64,000 nucleotides of DNA. Source: Bacteroides fragilis. Lineage in GTDB: Bacteria; Bacillota; Clostridia; Lachnospirales; Lachnospiraceae. Positions 1-8,923 of the stretch are shown here, in pieces. The notes under the pieces were generated by a model. It ran no database searches and was not told where the DNA came from. It was given only the letters and a program-made list of their open reading frames with translations. The stretch is taken from assembly GCA_023664485.1 (NCBI GenBank), contig JAMPFK010000001.1, forward strand, positions 391,888 through 455,887, in the 5' to 3' direction. Numbering within the stretch: the first letter of the stretch is position 1; the number at the start of each line of letters is the position of its first letter. The position numbers were made by a program, and so were the translations under genes.

Positions 1-52
1 CGATCCTTAGTAATTTGTACCATTTTTCATATTCTCTACTTTAATATTTCAT
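1..52. other. Unrelated AT-rich sequence replacing the rest of sigF
   Basis: On the minus strand the sigF reading frame runs through the conserved AVPM residues and then reads K-Y-stop. The bases beyond do not encode the expected continuation (IIGEI and the region 3-4 part of SigF) in the readable 40-50 bases. The flank is AT-rich compared with sigF. It could be the end of an inserted element, a rearrangement end or an assembly join. Too little of it lies in the window to decide. Confidence 0.6.
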
Positions 53-280
53 CGGCACGGCATAAGTCGAGAACTTCACCTCAAAATGCAGGTCGAATTT
101 ATCGATCGCTTTCATCAGCCCGATACAGCCGATCTGGAACAAATCCTCCGGGTCATAGCCCCTCTCCAGAAAACGTTTTACGATATGCCTTACCAGTCCA
201 AGATTTTCTTCTATCAGTCTTTCTCTCGCCTCTTTATCCCCTGCCTGTGAACGTTCTATCAATGCGGCAGTTTCTTCCAT
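41..280 (-). CDS. sigF: RNA polymerase sporulation sigma factor SigF, N-terminal fragment (interrupted)
   Basis: Forespore-specific sigma factor, here only the first 79 residues. The fragment carries the sigma region 2.1-2.2 signature (DLFQIGCIGLMKAIDKFD, then KFSTYAVPM) typical of SigF. Full-length family members are about 235-250 residues, so regions 2.3-4 for promoter binding are missing. The frame stops at base 41, inside the window, so the truncation is not caused by the window edge. The ATG at 280 has an AAGGGG ribosome site about 12 bases upstream and an in-frame stop just before it. It is the last gene of the spoIIAA-spoIIAB-sigF operon. As it stands the product should be inactive unless the gene is rejoined by DNA rearrangement. 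Identity of the fragment is nearly certain; the reason for the break is inferred. Confidence 0.9.
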   Translation of the reverse strand: MEETAALIERSQAGDKEARERLIEENLGLVRHIVKRFLERGYDPEDLFQIGCIGLMKAIDKFDLHFEVKFSTYAVPMKY

Positions 281-338
281 AAATAAGCCTTACCCCTTTC
301 CAAACCCATAGAATCAAAAAAGCCCCGTCGGACAACTG

Positions 339-827
339 TCACTCCGCCTCCGCAATCCAGGATGTAATGCCGAGCTTTTTCATCATATGTACCGTCGTGC
401 CCTGTCCCACTTCGGAAAACACTTCCAGATCATCCATAAAAGCTTCCATGAAAGAAAATCCCATGCCGGAACGTTCCAGCTCCGGCTTCGTCGTAAAAAG
501 GGGCTCCATCGCCTTATCGATATTTTCGATGCCGACGCCGCAGTCTTGCACCTCTACTTCCAATACATCGTCCCTGATAAAGCAATGTATCCATACCCTG
601 TCCTCCTCCCGGCCGCCTCCTTCATACCCATGTATGATGGAATTGGTCACCGCCTCCGAGACCGCTGTTTTGATATCCGAAATCTCCTCCAGCGTCGGGT
701 TGAGCTGCGTCACAAAGGCCGCTACCGCCGTCCGCGCAAAAGCCTCATTGTCCGAGACCGCCCGAAACTCCAGCTTCATCTCATTCTTTATCTCCGTGTT
801 TCTCTTCCAGCTTACAATTTCAATCAT
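339..827 (-). CDS. spoIIAB: Anti-sigma F factor / serine kinase SpoIIAB
   Basis: GHKL-type ATP-binding protein that binds SigF and phosphorylates SpoIIAA on serine. The sequence shows EAVTNSIIHGYEGG (N-box), the DCGVGI G1 box and the PELERSGMGFSFMEAFMD G2 region, all diagnostic for SpoIIAB. With the ATG at 827 the product is 162 residues; the family is about 145, and an ATG at 779 with GGAG seven bases upstream would give the usual N-terminus beginning MKLEF. A GAAAGG-ATGGTTATT leader motif shared with several other genes in this window precedes 827, so both starts are possible. The gene lies between spoIIAA (24-base gap) and the broken sigF. Confidence 0.93.
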   Translation of the reverse strand: MIEIVSWKRNTEIKNEMKLEFRAVSDNEAFARTAVAAFVTQLNPTLEEISDIKTAVSEAVTNSIIHGYEGGGREEDRVWIHCFIRDDVLEVEVQDCGVGIENIDKAMEPLFTTKPELERSGMGFSFMEAFMDDLEVFSEVGQGTTVHMMKKLGITSWIAEAE

Positions 828-850
828 AATAATAACCATACCTTTCTCTT

Positions 851-1156
851 CTACATAATTTCTACGACTTTATGTAACCCTGACAGCATCAGGACCCGGC
901 GGATCCGGCTGTCCGTATTGATTGCATACACCTTCCCGCCAAAACAGGCGATCTTCTTGTATCTTCCGACGATAACGCCGACTCCTGAACTGTCCATAAA
1001 GGTTGTCCTCTCAAAATCAAAGACCACGTTTCCCACCTTTTCCTTCAAGATATATTGATCCGCAATTTTACTTATGTGAACCGATTGATGATGATCTATT
1101 TCATCCGGCATTCTTATCATCAGGTAATTGTCGATCACTTTAAATTCCTCTTCCAT
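851..1156 (-). CDS. spoIIAA: Anti-anti-sigma factor SpoIIAA
   Basis: STAS-domain protein of 101 residues that frees SigF from SpoIIAB when unphosphorylated. The phosphorylation motif MDSSGVGVIVGRYK is clear, with Ser57 the likely phosphoacceptor. The ATG at 1156 has a strong GGAAAGGGG ribosome site, and in-frame codons further upstream lie in the terminator of the preceding gene. It is first in the spoIIA operon, which is normally driven by SigH. No convincing SigH promoter could be picked out in the 26 bases between the terminator and the ribosome site. Confidence 0.93.
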   Translation of the reverse strand: MEEEFKVIDNYLMIRMPDEIDHHQSVHISKIADQYILKEKVGNVVFDFERTTFMDSSGVGVIVGRYKKIACFGGKVYAINTDSRIRRVLMLSGLHKVVEIM

Positions 1157-1182
1157 TGCTTTTTCCCCTTTCCATTTCCTAC

Positions 1183-1211
1183 AAAAAAAGAACAAAGTTT
1201 TTCCTTTGTTC
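1183..1211 (-). terminator. Rho-independent terminator downstream of the TPR gene
   Basis: On the minus strand GAACAAAG and CTTTGTTC form a perfect 8-bp stem around a short loop, followed by seven T residues. It lies 39 bases past the stop of the TPR protein gene and just before spoIIAA. It therefore separates the upstream gene group from the sporulation operon. Confidence 0.8.
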
Positions 1212-1249
1212 TCTTTCGTACCTTCTATTCTGTTTCTCCGCCTGCGGCG

Positions 1250-2671
1250 CTACTGTGCCGCGCTTTCCAATTCCTCCAGATAAGCCGTAGACCTCGACGC
1301 TTTCAAAGTTCCCGGAAACAATTCAATAACCTGTCTGTACGCCTCCTTGGCATCCTCGGTCCTGCCAACGCTCTTATAGGCGTCCGCGAGATAGTACAGG
1401 GCGTCTCCGTTCGACGCGTCATACTGAAACGCTTTCTCGAAACTCGGAATCGCCGTCTCATAATCCACATGCTGATATGCTTCATACGCCGTATCGTAAT
1501 AAGTATCTCCGAGTGTCGGCCCGATCAGGGCGAGCAGCGTGTTGTACAGCTTTTCATAGGACTCGGAAATCTCGATTTCTTCTTCCTGCTCAACCTCATC
1601 GATTTCCTCCAGATAACCGGCTACTGTCATCACATCCGAAGCGTCCGTCAGATAAGCGTCCGCCGCCCTGGTAAGAAGATCGTAATACTGAACATTTCCG
1701 TCCTTTCCCATGTAAGCCTGCAGATCCTGTTCCAGCACCTCTTTTTCTTCCTGAACGCTCGAAAGCTGCTGTTCCAATTCGTCGATCGTCGCCGACTTGG
1801 CGTCCGACTGCTCGCTGACAATGCGCAGCTGGTCATTGATATCCGCCTTTTCGGACTGAATCCTCGCAGGCAGGATCAGGAATATCGCAATCGCGATTCC
1901 GATTAAAAGCCCGATGCCCAAATTCAACAGGGATCCCACGCCCCTGCCCTCTTTGACATTCATCGGCTGGATAATCGTTTCATTCCCGCTCTGATATTTT
2001 CTGACTTCGTCCGATCGGCCCTTTCTCTTTCCCCCCGCTTTCATACCTTCTTCAGGCAGGAGCATTTCATCGACTTCTTTTAAATAACGCAGCGTCGTCG
2101 TATTGTTGGAGTCGATCTGCATGCATCTTGTCAGCTCCCTTTTGGCCCGCTCCCATTCCTCGTTGTTAATATATAAAAGCGCGAGCAGCTGATGGGCGCG
2201 GATGAATTTCGGGTTGAGGGACAGCACCTTTTTAAGCTGTATCACCGCCAGATCCAGGCTGTCCTGATGACAGTAAGTCAGCGCCTGATTATATTTTTTG
2301 ATCGTCTGGTTGATCGTATCCAGACGTGCCGGATTGGTCTGTATCATATCGATATAGTCGTCCGCGATATTTTTCTTAGGCTGCAGATTCTTGCTGATGA
2401 CCCACTCGCTGAGGGCCGCCACGACTTCGCCCGTCTCAAAATAAACCAGTCCCAGTAAATTTCTCGCCGCCACATTATTTTTATTAAACTTCAAGCTCTG
2501 GCGTAAGCTTGCGATCGCGCCGGTCAGATCCCTGACATTCGCTTTTTCCAGCCCGTCATTATAGAACCGGTTGGAAATAGATATGATTTTCTTATAAAGA
2601 GATACATCGGCGCCGCAGCTGGTACAAAAATCATGTTCGGACAATTCATATCCGCAGTTATAACAATTCAT
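1250..2671 (-). CDS. Zinc-ribbon / tetratricopeptide-repeat membrane protein
   Basis: A 473-residue protein. Residues 3-22 hold two CxxC pairs (CYNC, CTSC) forming a zinc ribbon. Residues about 35-200 are TPR-like helical repeats. Residues about 247-268 are a single transmembrane helix, 270-330 a probable coiled coil, and 370-470 further TPR repeats that would lie outside the cell. Such proteins are common in Lachnospiraceae and act as scaffolds; no enzymatic role is visible. The start at 2671 follows a GAAAGG ribosome site and the recurrent ATGGTTAT leader motif. It is downstream of a small acidic protein gene and folC. Function unknown. Confidence 0.85.
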   Translation of the reverse strand: MNCYNCGYELSEHDFCTSCGADVSLYKKIISISNRFYNDGLEKANVRDLTGAIASLRQSLKFNKNNVAARNLLGLVYFETGEVVAALSEWVISKNLQPKKNIADDYIDMIQTNPARLDTINQTIKKYNQALTYCHQDSLDLAVIQLKKVLSLNPKFIRAHQLLALLYINNEEWERAKRELTRCMQIDSNNTTTLRYLKEVDEMLLPEEGMKAGGKRKGRSDEVRKYQSGNETIIQPMNVKEGRGVGSLLNLGIGLLIGIAIAIFLILPARIQSEKADINDQLRIVSEQSDAKSATIDELEQQLSSVQEEKEVLEQDLQAYMGKDGNVQYYDLLTRAADAYLTDASDVMTVAGYLEEIDEVEQEEEIEISESYEKLYNTLLALIGPTLGDTYYDTAYEAYQHVDYETAIPSFEKAFQYDASNGDALYYLADAYKSVGRTEDAKEAYRQVIELFPGTLKASRSTAYLEELESAAQ

Positions 2672-2710
2672 CTATGATAACCATACCTTTCTTATACCCA
2701 TATCTTCCTT

Positions 2711-2866
2711 TCACGATTCCAGATTCTTAGACGCCTTTGATTCCTTCACCACTTTGACCATCAGATCGGCCATATCCGTTAAATCCTGATTATATATTGC
2801 CTCTTCCGCATCCTCCACCTCAAGGCTTGGATGAAATTTTCTCAACTCTTCTTCAAAATTAATCAT
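2711..2866 (-). CDS. Small acidic hypothetical protein (51 aa)
   Basis: A short frame of 51 residues beginning MINFEEELRKFHPSLEVEDA, with a perfect AGGAGG ribosome site eight bases before the ATG. It overlaps the end of folC by eight bases, which suggests translational coupling. The N-terminal two thirds are rich in Glu and Asp, and the C-terminal part is a basic helix. No family was recognised. The ribosome site, overlap and lack of disruption make it a likely real gene. Confidence 0.65.
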   Translation of the reverse strand: MINFEEELRKFHPSLEVEDAEEAIYNQDLTDMADLMVKVVKESKASKNLES

Positions 2867-4199
2867 GGGAGTGCCTCCTTAAAAGGGCTTTCACTTCGCC
2901 CGCCAAATATAATGAACCGACAATATACACGCGCTCCTTTTCGCCGCTGTGCCTGCGCATATCCCACACCGCATCCTCCAAACTCCCGTATTCCTTTATC
3001 CGTATTCCTGTATATTGCCTGAAATAATCCGCCAGTTTCCGTAGCGGCAGCGCTCTCTTATCCCGCATTTCCACTACGCCGATTTCCTGAAACAGCCCGG
3101 CGCCGGCAAGCATATCCATGACCTCGCGGTACTGCTTCTCCTGCACCATGGAAAAAAGAAGGAACCTTTTCCCTGCATATCCATCCTGCCCGACTGTCTG
3201 TAAAAAGGCCCGTATGCCATCGGTATTATGCGCGCCGTCGAGATAGACGGAAGGCATGATTTCTTCCATCCTGCCTTCCCAGCGCATCTTCCTTACGCCT
3301 TCCACGATCTGCTCTTTCGTAATCTTTGTCCTGTCCTCAAGCCGCTCGACTGCTGCGACCGCAAGGGCGGCGTTTTCCACCTGATATAAGGCAATGGCAG
3401 GCATACGAAACCTAATATAACCATAATAATTTGATTGAAGAGAAAAATCAATAGTTTTATCATGACTATTTATTTCTTTTATCGCCCCAAAAGATACGGG
3501 AAACGTCGCAGTTCCTGTCAAAACCGCGCATTTTTCCAGCGCTTCTGTCACCGTCTCTTCTTTGTCAAAATAGACGGCCGGCACGTTTTTCCGAAAGATC
3601 CCGGCTTTCTCCGCCGCAATCTCCTGCAGCGTCCCGCCCAGATATTCCATATGGTCGTATCCGATCGACGTAATAACGCACACATCCTTCCGGTCGATGG
3701 CGTTGGTCGCATCCAGCCTTCCGCCAAGCCCCGTCTCCAATATCATATATTCCACTCTACAGCGCGCAAAGAGCACCATCGCCATGAAAAAAAGATATTC
3801 AAAAAAGGTGGGATGATAAGAGTCTTTCCGCAATGCTTCCGGCAGGTCACCCAGCTTTCCGGCTACGGTCCGGAACGCCTGGAGGAACGCTTCTTCGGAT
3901 ACCATTTCTCCATCTATCAGAAACCGCTCCCGCATCGAAATCAGATGGGGAGAAACAAAGGTTCCCGTCCGGAAACCGGCTTCTTTCAAAATCGAACACA
4001 AATAAGCACAAACGGAACCTTTTCCGTTTGTGCCCGCCACATGAATTATCTTCACTTTCTGATGATCGGTATAACCAAGATGTTCTAAAAAACATCTCGT
4101 ATTTTCCATGCTGTTCTTTTTCGTAAATCTGGGCATCCCCAAAAGATACTGCTCTGCTGCCCCGTAAGTCTTCACAGCATCAGTTATGTACGATGACAC
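2859..4199 (-). CDS. folC: Bifunctional folylpolyglutamate synthase / dihydrofolate synthase
   Basis: Mur-ligase-family enzyme that adds glutamate to dihydropteroate and folates in the cytoplasm. It is 446 residues, the usual length. Visible motifs are the P-loop HVAGTNGKGS near residue 54, the omega-loop segment TGTFVSPHL, LETGLGGRLDATN and the C-terminal-domain start YLDGAHN. It overlaps the upstream fapA gene by 20 bases and the downstream 51-residue gene by 8, so these are probably co-transcribed. Confidence 0.95.
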   Translation of the reverse strand: MSSYITDAVKTYGAAEQYLLGMPRFTKKNSMENTRCFLEHLGYTDHQKVKIIHVAGTNGKGSVCAYLCSILKEAGFRTGTFVSPHLISMRERFLIDGEMVSEEAFLQAFRTVAGKLGDLPEALRKDSYHPTFFEYLFFMAMVLFARCRVEYMILETGLGGRLDATNAIDRKDVCVITSIGYDHMEYLGGTLQEIAAEKAGIFRKNVPAVYFDKEETVTEALEKCAVLTGTATFPVSFGAIKEINSHDKTIDFSLQSNYYGYIRFRMPAIALYQVENAALAVAAVERLEDRTKITKEQIVEGVRKMRWEGRMEEIMPSVYLDGAHNTDGIRAFLQTVGQDGYAGKRFLLFSMVQEKQYREVMDMLAGAGLFQEIGVVEMRDKRALPLRKLADYFRQYTGIRIKEYGSLEDAVWDMRRHSGEKERVYIVGSLYLAGEVKALLRRHSHD

Positions 4200-5685
4200 T
4201 GCTTTCTATCACTCCTTTTTCGGCATTATATCTCATATAACAGGTATTTCTTTCTATCATGAGCTGTTCCGCATTGATGCAGATCACGACGCCGCGGTAG
4301 AGATTGCCGTCGATCCTGATTTCCGCCCCTTTGCTTCTCTCCACCATTTCTTCCAGCTGCGTGCGTTCGCCCTCTATCTTATCCATCTCTATGAAATACT
4401 GATCCTTCAGTTTATCCCAGTCCAACAGCTTTTTCTCCGCCGATGCAGACGTCTGTGCGCCGCGCATACGTTTCTCGCGCAGAGTCTCCGTCATCATATC
4501 GACAAGTTCCGCTATCTTCGCCTTGATATCCGTTTCCTTCCTCCGGATCTCCAGCAGTTTCTCATGCGTCATTGCCTCGTATCCGCAATGGATGACCGTT
4601 TTGAGCTCCGCCGAATTGCCCGCGCAGACCGCTTCCACCCCCTTGACCGCATCGATATAGCCGCCGATGATAGAACCTTTCTTGCCGGTCGCGATGACCT
4701 TATCCTTTGCATAGATATTAGAATTCATGAAAACGTTCGCCTGTACCATGCCGCCCGCTTCCACCGTCGCATGTTCGATAAAATCCGCGAACACATTTCC
4801 CCTCGCCGATACCTTAGACCGGTTGCCGCCCTGGATGCCGCGGGAAAGGACGATATCGCCGCCCGCATAGAGATTGGCAAGGCTGGTGGAACCGTGAATC
4901 TCAATATTTCTGCCGGCACGGATGACAACGCCCTCTTCCACGTTCCCATGGATAATAATATCTCCGAAAAACTCTATCTTCCCGATGATCAGATCCACAT
5001 CGCTGAAAATTTCATGCACGCTCTGAATATCGATCCTGCCGTCTTTGGCTTCGATCTTCCCATCCATCTGCGCATAATAAAACTCATCCTCCCGGCGGAT
5101 GCCTTTTCCGCGCATCGGCGGCAGGTCATGATAAAGCTTCCCCGGCAATATATTGCCCAGCACCGTACAGCCGTCTTCCGACGGCACTGCCTGATGATAG
5201 ACCGCGACTTTCTGTCCCGCTTTCACGTTCTGCAGGGCGCTGACATTCGTATAATCAACGGTGCCGTCTTCTCTGACCTTAGGCACCCCGTATTCCTCCG
5301 GTTTGAACAGGTATTCAAAGAAACCGTTCGCGCCATCCTTCACTTCTCTCCCGCGCGCGACCAGAATCTCTCTCTCATAGACCTGCTTCCTGATCATCGC
5401 GGAAAGATTGGACTGATGCAGGCCTTCTATGACACCCTTCGATGCCAGATAATCGATCAGATCCTGCTTCGTATACTCCATATCCGGTTCCGGCGGCGCG
5501 AGATAGAGCCACGCAGCCATCTCATCCTCATCCACTTTCAGATAGCTGCCTCCGGCAAGGATGCTCTTTTCCTCTTCAACAGCAACGCTCTGCGGTGCGG
5601 CTGCCTCAGGTTCAACCGTATCTTTCAGCTTTGCCATCGCAAGTTTTAATCTATCAAGCTGTTCAGAAGAAAATTGTGTGCTCAC
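4180..5685 (-). CDS. FapA family (DUF342) protein
   Basis: A 501-residue DUF342/FapA protein: an N-terminal region, then a right-handed beta-helix-like middle with runs such as GDIIIHGNVEEGVVIRAGRN, and a coiled-coil C-terminal part. Family members are polymerising scaffold proteins with roles in cell polarity and flagellar assembly in some bacteria; no flagellar genes are nearby. I chose the GTG at 5685 because AGGAGG lies eight bases upstream. An earlier in-frame GTG at 5694 overlaps that ribosome site. It leads the fapA-folC group. Confidence 0.85.
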   Translation of the reverse strand: MSTQFSSEQLDRLKLAMAKLKDTVEPEAAAPQSVAVEEEKSILAGGSYLKVDEDEMAAWLYLAPPEPDMEYTKQDLIDYLASKGVIEGLHQSNLSAMIRKQVYEREILVARGREVKDGANGFFEYLFKPEEYGVPKVREDGTVDYTNVSALQNVKAGQKVAVYHQAVPSEDGCTVLGNILPGKLYHDLPPMRGKGIRREDEFYYAQMDGKIEAKDGRIDIQSVHEIFSDVDLIIGKIEFFGDIIIHGNVEEGVVIRAGRNIEIHGSTSLANLYAGGDIVLSRGIQGGNRSKVSARGNVFADFIEHATVEAGGMVQANVFMNSNIYAKDKVIATGKKGSIIGGYIDAVKGVEAVCAGNSAELKTVIHCGYEAMTHEKLLEIRRKETDIKAKIAELVDMMTETLREKRMRGAQTSASAEKKLLDWDKLKDQYFIEMDKIEGERTQLEEMVERSKGAEIRIDGNLYRGVVICINAEQLMIERNTCYMRYNAEKGVIESSVIVHN

Positions 5686-5816
5686 GCGACTCACCTCCTA
5701 TCCCATCTGATTCTATTCTATACTAAAAAACGCTTTATTTCCAGTCCCAAGAGACAATTTGGCAAAAAATAAAAATTTTATGGCAAAATTTCCAGATTCC
5801 CGCCAATTTGCTGTTT

Positions 5817-8516
5817 CTAATGCTGCAGCTGCTCCAGGCGGTTCTTTACCTGCTCCATCATCTGCTCATATTTTGCCAGCTTCGCGCGTTCCTCCGCAAT
5901 CTTCGCTTCCGGCGCCCTGGCCAGGAATCTTTCGTTGCCCAGCATACCGTTGACGCGCGCAAGCTCGCCCTCCAGCCGTTTCTTTTCCTTTGACAGACGC
6001 TCGATTTCCTGCCCGATATCGACGAGCTCCGCAAAAGGAATATACAGCGTCGCATTTGGAACTACGACGGAGACCGCATCCGCCGCGATCCCGATCCGGT
6101 CCGCCTGTATCGTCACTTCGGACGCGCCGGCTAACGCAGTGAAAAACAGCCTGCCTTCCTCAAATACCCTGCGCACCTCTTCCTTTCCGCTGACTACATA
6201 GACGGCCGCCTTTCTGGAAGGCGCGACGTTCATCTGCGTGCGGACGTTCCGAATGCCGCGGACCGCTTCTTTCATCAGCCCGATCGCCGCCTCTTCTTTT
6301 TCAAAACTCCGCTCCGCCGTATATTCCGGCCAGCGGGAAATCATGATCGATTCTTCCTCAGACTGTATCGTACAGAAAATTTCCTCTGTCACGAACGGCA
6401 TGTACGGGTGCAGCAGCTTTAACGCATCCGTCAGCGCGTTCTTCAAAGTCCACAGCGCCGCCGTCTTGCTCCGCTCATCCGCCTCTTCCCTGCTGTAAAG
6501 GCGGGATTTGACCATTTCGATATACCAGTCGCAGAATTCGTCCCAGATAAAATCATAGACCTTCTGTACCGCAATGCCCAACTCGTACTGCTCCATATTG
6601 TCGGTCACATCCCGCACGAGCGTATTTAATTTCGACAGGATCCATTTGTCTGCCGGTTCGAGAAATTCTTTTATTTCATTGTATGAGACTTCCCAGGATC
6701 TTGCTCCCGTTTTTTCCTCGGCCTGCTCCATGTTCATCATAATGAACCGGGAGGCGTTCCATACTTTATTGGCGAAATTGCGGCTCGCCTCCACTCTTTC
6801 GTTATAAAAACGCATATCGTTTCCCGGCGCATTGCCCGTAATCAGCGTTAAGCGAAGCGCGTCCGCGCCGTACTGGTCGATGATCTCCAGCGGGTCTATG
6901 CCGTTGCCCAGCGATTTACTCATCTTGCGCCCCCTGGAATCCCGGACGAGCCCATGGAACAGCACCGTATGAAAGGGCTTTTCCTTCATCTGCTCATAGC
7001 CGGAAAAGATCATGCGGATAACCCAGAAAAAGATGATATCGTATCCCGTTACCAATACGTCGGTAGGATAGAAATAATCCAGTTCTTCGGTCTTGTCCGG
7101 CCATCCCAGCGTAGAAAAAGGCCAGAGTGCGGAAGAAAACCATGTATCCAGCACATCCTCATCCTGCGTAAAATGCATGCCGCCGCATTTCGGGCATACC
7201 GCGGGCATCTCTTTGCCGACGACCGTCTCCCCGCAGGCATCGCAGTAATAAGCCGGGATCCGGTGTCCCCACCATAACTGGCGGCTGATGCACCAGTCCC
7301 TGATATTGTCGGTCCAGTTAAAATACGTTTTCTCCATTCTCTCAGGAATCAGTCTGATATCGCCTTTTTTGACCGCCTCCACCGCGGGTTTGATGAGCTC
7401 GTCCATCTTCACGAACCACTGTTTTTTAATAAGCGGCTCGATGGTCGTGCCGCAGCGGTCGTGCGTGCCTACATTATGGGCATAATCTTCCGTTTTTACG
7501 AGAAGCCCTTCCTTTTCCAGCTCTTCCACGATCTGTTTTCTCGCCTCGTAGCGGTCCAGCCCTTCATACTTACCGCCATTTCCGTTGATGGTCGCGTCGT
7601 CGTTCATGATGTTGACCTCCGGCAGATTATGCCGCTTGCCGACCTCGAAGTCGTTCGGGTCATGGGCCGGGGTGATCTTCACAACGCCCGTACCGAATTC
7701 CATATCGACATACTCGTCCTCAACCACCGGAATCGCCTTATTCACGATAGGGAGCCAGACCATTCTGCCTTTCAGGTAAGCATATCTTTCATCCTTCGAA
7801 TTGACCGCGACCGCCGTATCGCCGAGCATCGTCTCCGGCCTTGTCGTCGCAAATTCCAGAAATTCGGTCCTGCTCGGCCGGCCGTCCCCGTCTACGAGCG
7901 GATATTTGATATGCCAGAAATGCCCTGCCTGCTCTTCATATTCCACTTCCGCGTCGGAAATGGAAGTATTGCACACCGGGCACCAGTTGACGATCCTGCT
8001 GCCTTTATAGATCCATCCTTTTTCATGCATCTTACAGAAAACTTCCGTGACCGCCCTGTTGCAGCCCTCGTCCATCGTAAAACGTTCTCTGTCCCAGTCG
8101 CAGGAAGACCCCATCTTTTTTAACTGGCTGACAATGCGCCCGCCATATTCGTTCCTCCATTCCCAGGCGCGTTTCAGAAAGCCTTCCCGGCCCAGGTCCT
8201 CTTTTTGAACGCCCTCTTCCCGCAGCTTCTCGATGATCTTGACTTCCGTTGAAATCGAAGCGTGATCCGTCCCCGGCTGCCAGAGCGCGTTGTAGCCCTG
8301 CATCCTTTTGAAGCGGATCAGAATATCCTGCATCGTATTATCTAACGCATGTCCCATGTGGAGCTGTCCCGTGATATTCGGCGGCGGGATCACAATGGTA
8401 AAAGGCTTCCTCGCCCTGTCCACTTCAGCATGAAAATACTTCTTTTCCAGCCATTTCTCATACAGCCTGTCTTCTATGCTCTTAGGATCATAGGTCTTTG
8501 CCAGTTCTCTGCTCAT
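5817..8516 (-). CDS. valS: Valine--tRNA ligase
   Basis: Class I aminoacyl-tRNA synthetase of 899 residues charging tRNA-Val. The HIGH-type motif is GQLHMGHALDN near residue 50 and the KMSKS motif GRKMSKSLGNG is near residue 530. A CP1 editing domain lies between them, and a C-terminal coiled-coil arm (EIERLSKEKKRLEGELARVN) is typical of ValS. The ATG at 8516 has GGAGG upstream. Expression is controlled by the T-box leader immediately upstream. Confidence 0.97.
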   Translation of the reverse strand: MSRELAKTYDPKSIEDRLYEKWLEKKYFHAEVDRARKPFTIVIPPPNITGQLHMGHALDNTMQDILIRFKRMQGYNALWQPGTDHASISTEVKIIEKLREEGVQKEDLGREGFLKRAWEWRNEYGGRIVSQLKKMGSSCDWDRERFTMDEGCNRAVTEVFCKMHEKGWIYKGSRIVNWCPVCNTSISDAEVEYEEQAGHFWHIKYPLVDGDGRPSRTEFLEFATTRPETMLGDTAVAVNSKDERYAYLKGRMVWLPIVNKAIPVVEDEYVDMEFGTGVVKITPAHDPNDFEVGKRHNLPEVNIMNDDATINGNGGKYEGLDRYEARKQIVEELEKEGLLVKTEDYAHNVGTHDRCGTTIEPLIKKQWFVKMDELIKPAVEAVKKGDIRLIPERMEKTYFNWTDNIRDWCISRQLWWGHRIPAYYCDACGETVVGKEMPAVCPKCGGMHFTQDEDVLDTWFSSALWPFSTLGWPDKTEELDYFYPTDVLVTGYDIIFFWVIRMIFSGYEQMKEKPFHTVLFHGLVRDSRGRKMSKSLGNGIDPLEIIDQYGADALRLTLITGNAPGNDMRFYNERVEASRNFANKVWNASRFIMMNMEQAEEKTGARSWEVSYNEIKEFLEPADKWILSKLNTLVRDVTDNMEQYELGIAVQKVYDFIWDEFCDWYIEMVKSRLYSREEADERSKTAALWTLKNALTDALKLLHPYMPFVTEEIFCTIQSEEESIMISRWPEYTAERSFEKEEAAIGLMKEAVRGIRNVRTQMNVAPSRKAAVYVVSGKEEVRRVFEEGRLFFTALAGASEVTIQADRIGIAADAVSVVVPNATLYIPFAELVDIGQEIERLSKEKKRLEGELARVNGMLGNERFLARAPEAKIAEERAKLAKYEQMMEQVKNRLEQLQH

Positions 8517-8593
8517 AGCGTTGTCCTCCTGTTTTTATGGAATTTTGTAAAAGTTTCCGCGTATTTCGGGATACCTGCGGCATTCCCGGACAT

Positions 8594-8845
8594 TAAAAAG
8601 CCCCCTGCCATCTCTGGCAAAGGGCGTTCACTACGCGGTACCACCTTCGCTTATCACTCTGCGATTCCTGTCAGAATCTTATCCGCTAACGGGGATAGGG
8701 CGGGAACGCTTACTGCGGCGCATCGCCCGTTCGGCATTCCGGTTCCAAAGCTACCTTCCGCAATCCCTCTCCGAAACGGCCTCACAGCAAACGGCTGTTC
8801 TCTCTGGCGGCGGATATTGCGTACTCCTCTTTGTCATCACCTTTG
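8594..8845 (-). promoter_or_regulatory. T-box leader (tRNA-Val-sensing riboswitch) of valS
   Basis: The minus strand contains the conserved T-box sequence GGTGGTACCGCG (8634-8645). It is followed by a terminator hairpin (8600-8624, a GCC...GGC stem flanked by a T run) about 80 bases before valS. A stem-I-like region runs back to about 8845. Uncharged tRNA-Val would pair with the T-box and stabilise the antiterminator. The specifier codon was not assigned by eye. The left and right limits are approximate. Confidence 0.9.
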
Positions 8846-8923
8846 ACTCGTTGTTTACTACCATAAACTATATGAAATCGGCGCGGCTTTGTCAAGAGGG
8901 AAATTGCTCCTCCGCACCGCCCC

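Noticed and set aside
387..1058. Plus-strand frame of 223 codons across spoIIAB and spoIIAA
   Set aside because: Opposite to two clearly identified sporulation genes, with no family-like sequence.
4186..5649. Long plus-strand open frame of 487 codons opposite fapA
   Set aside because: It is antisense to a well-supported gene, has no ribosome site or recognisable domain, and is explained by codon bias of the minus-strand gene. The same holds for the other long frames opposite valS, GH78, GH2, GH1 and the MCP gene.
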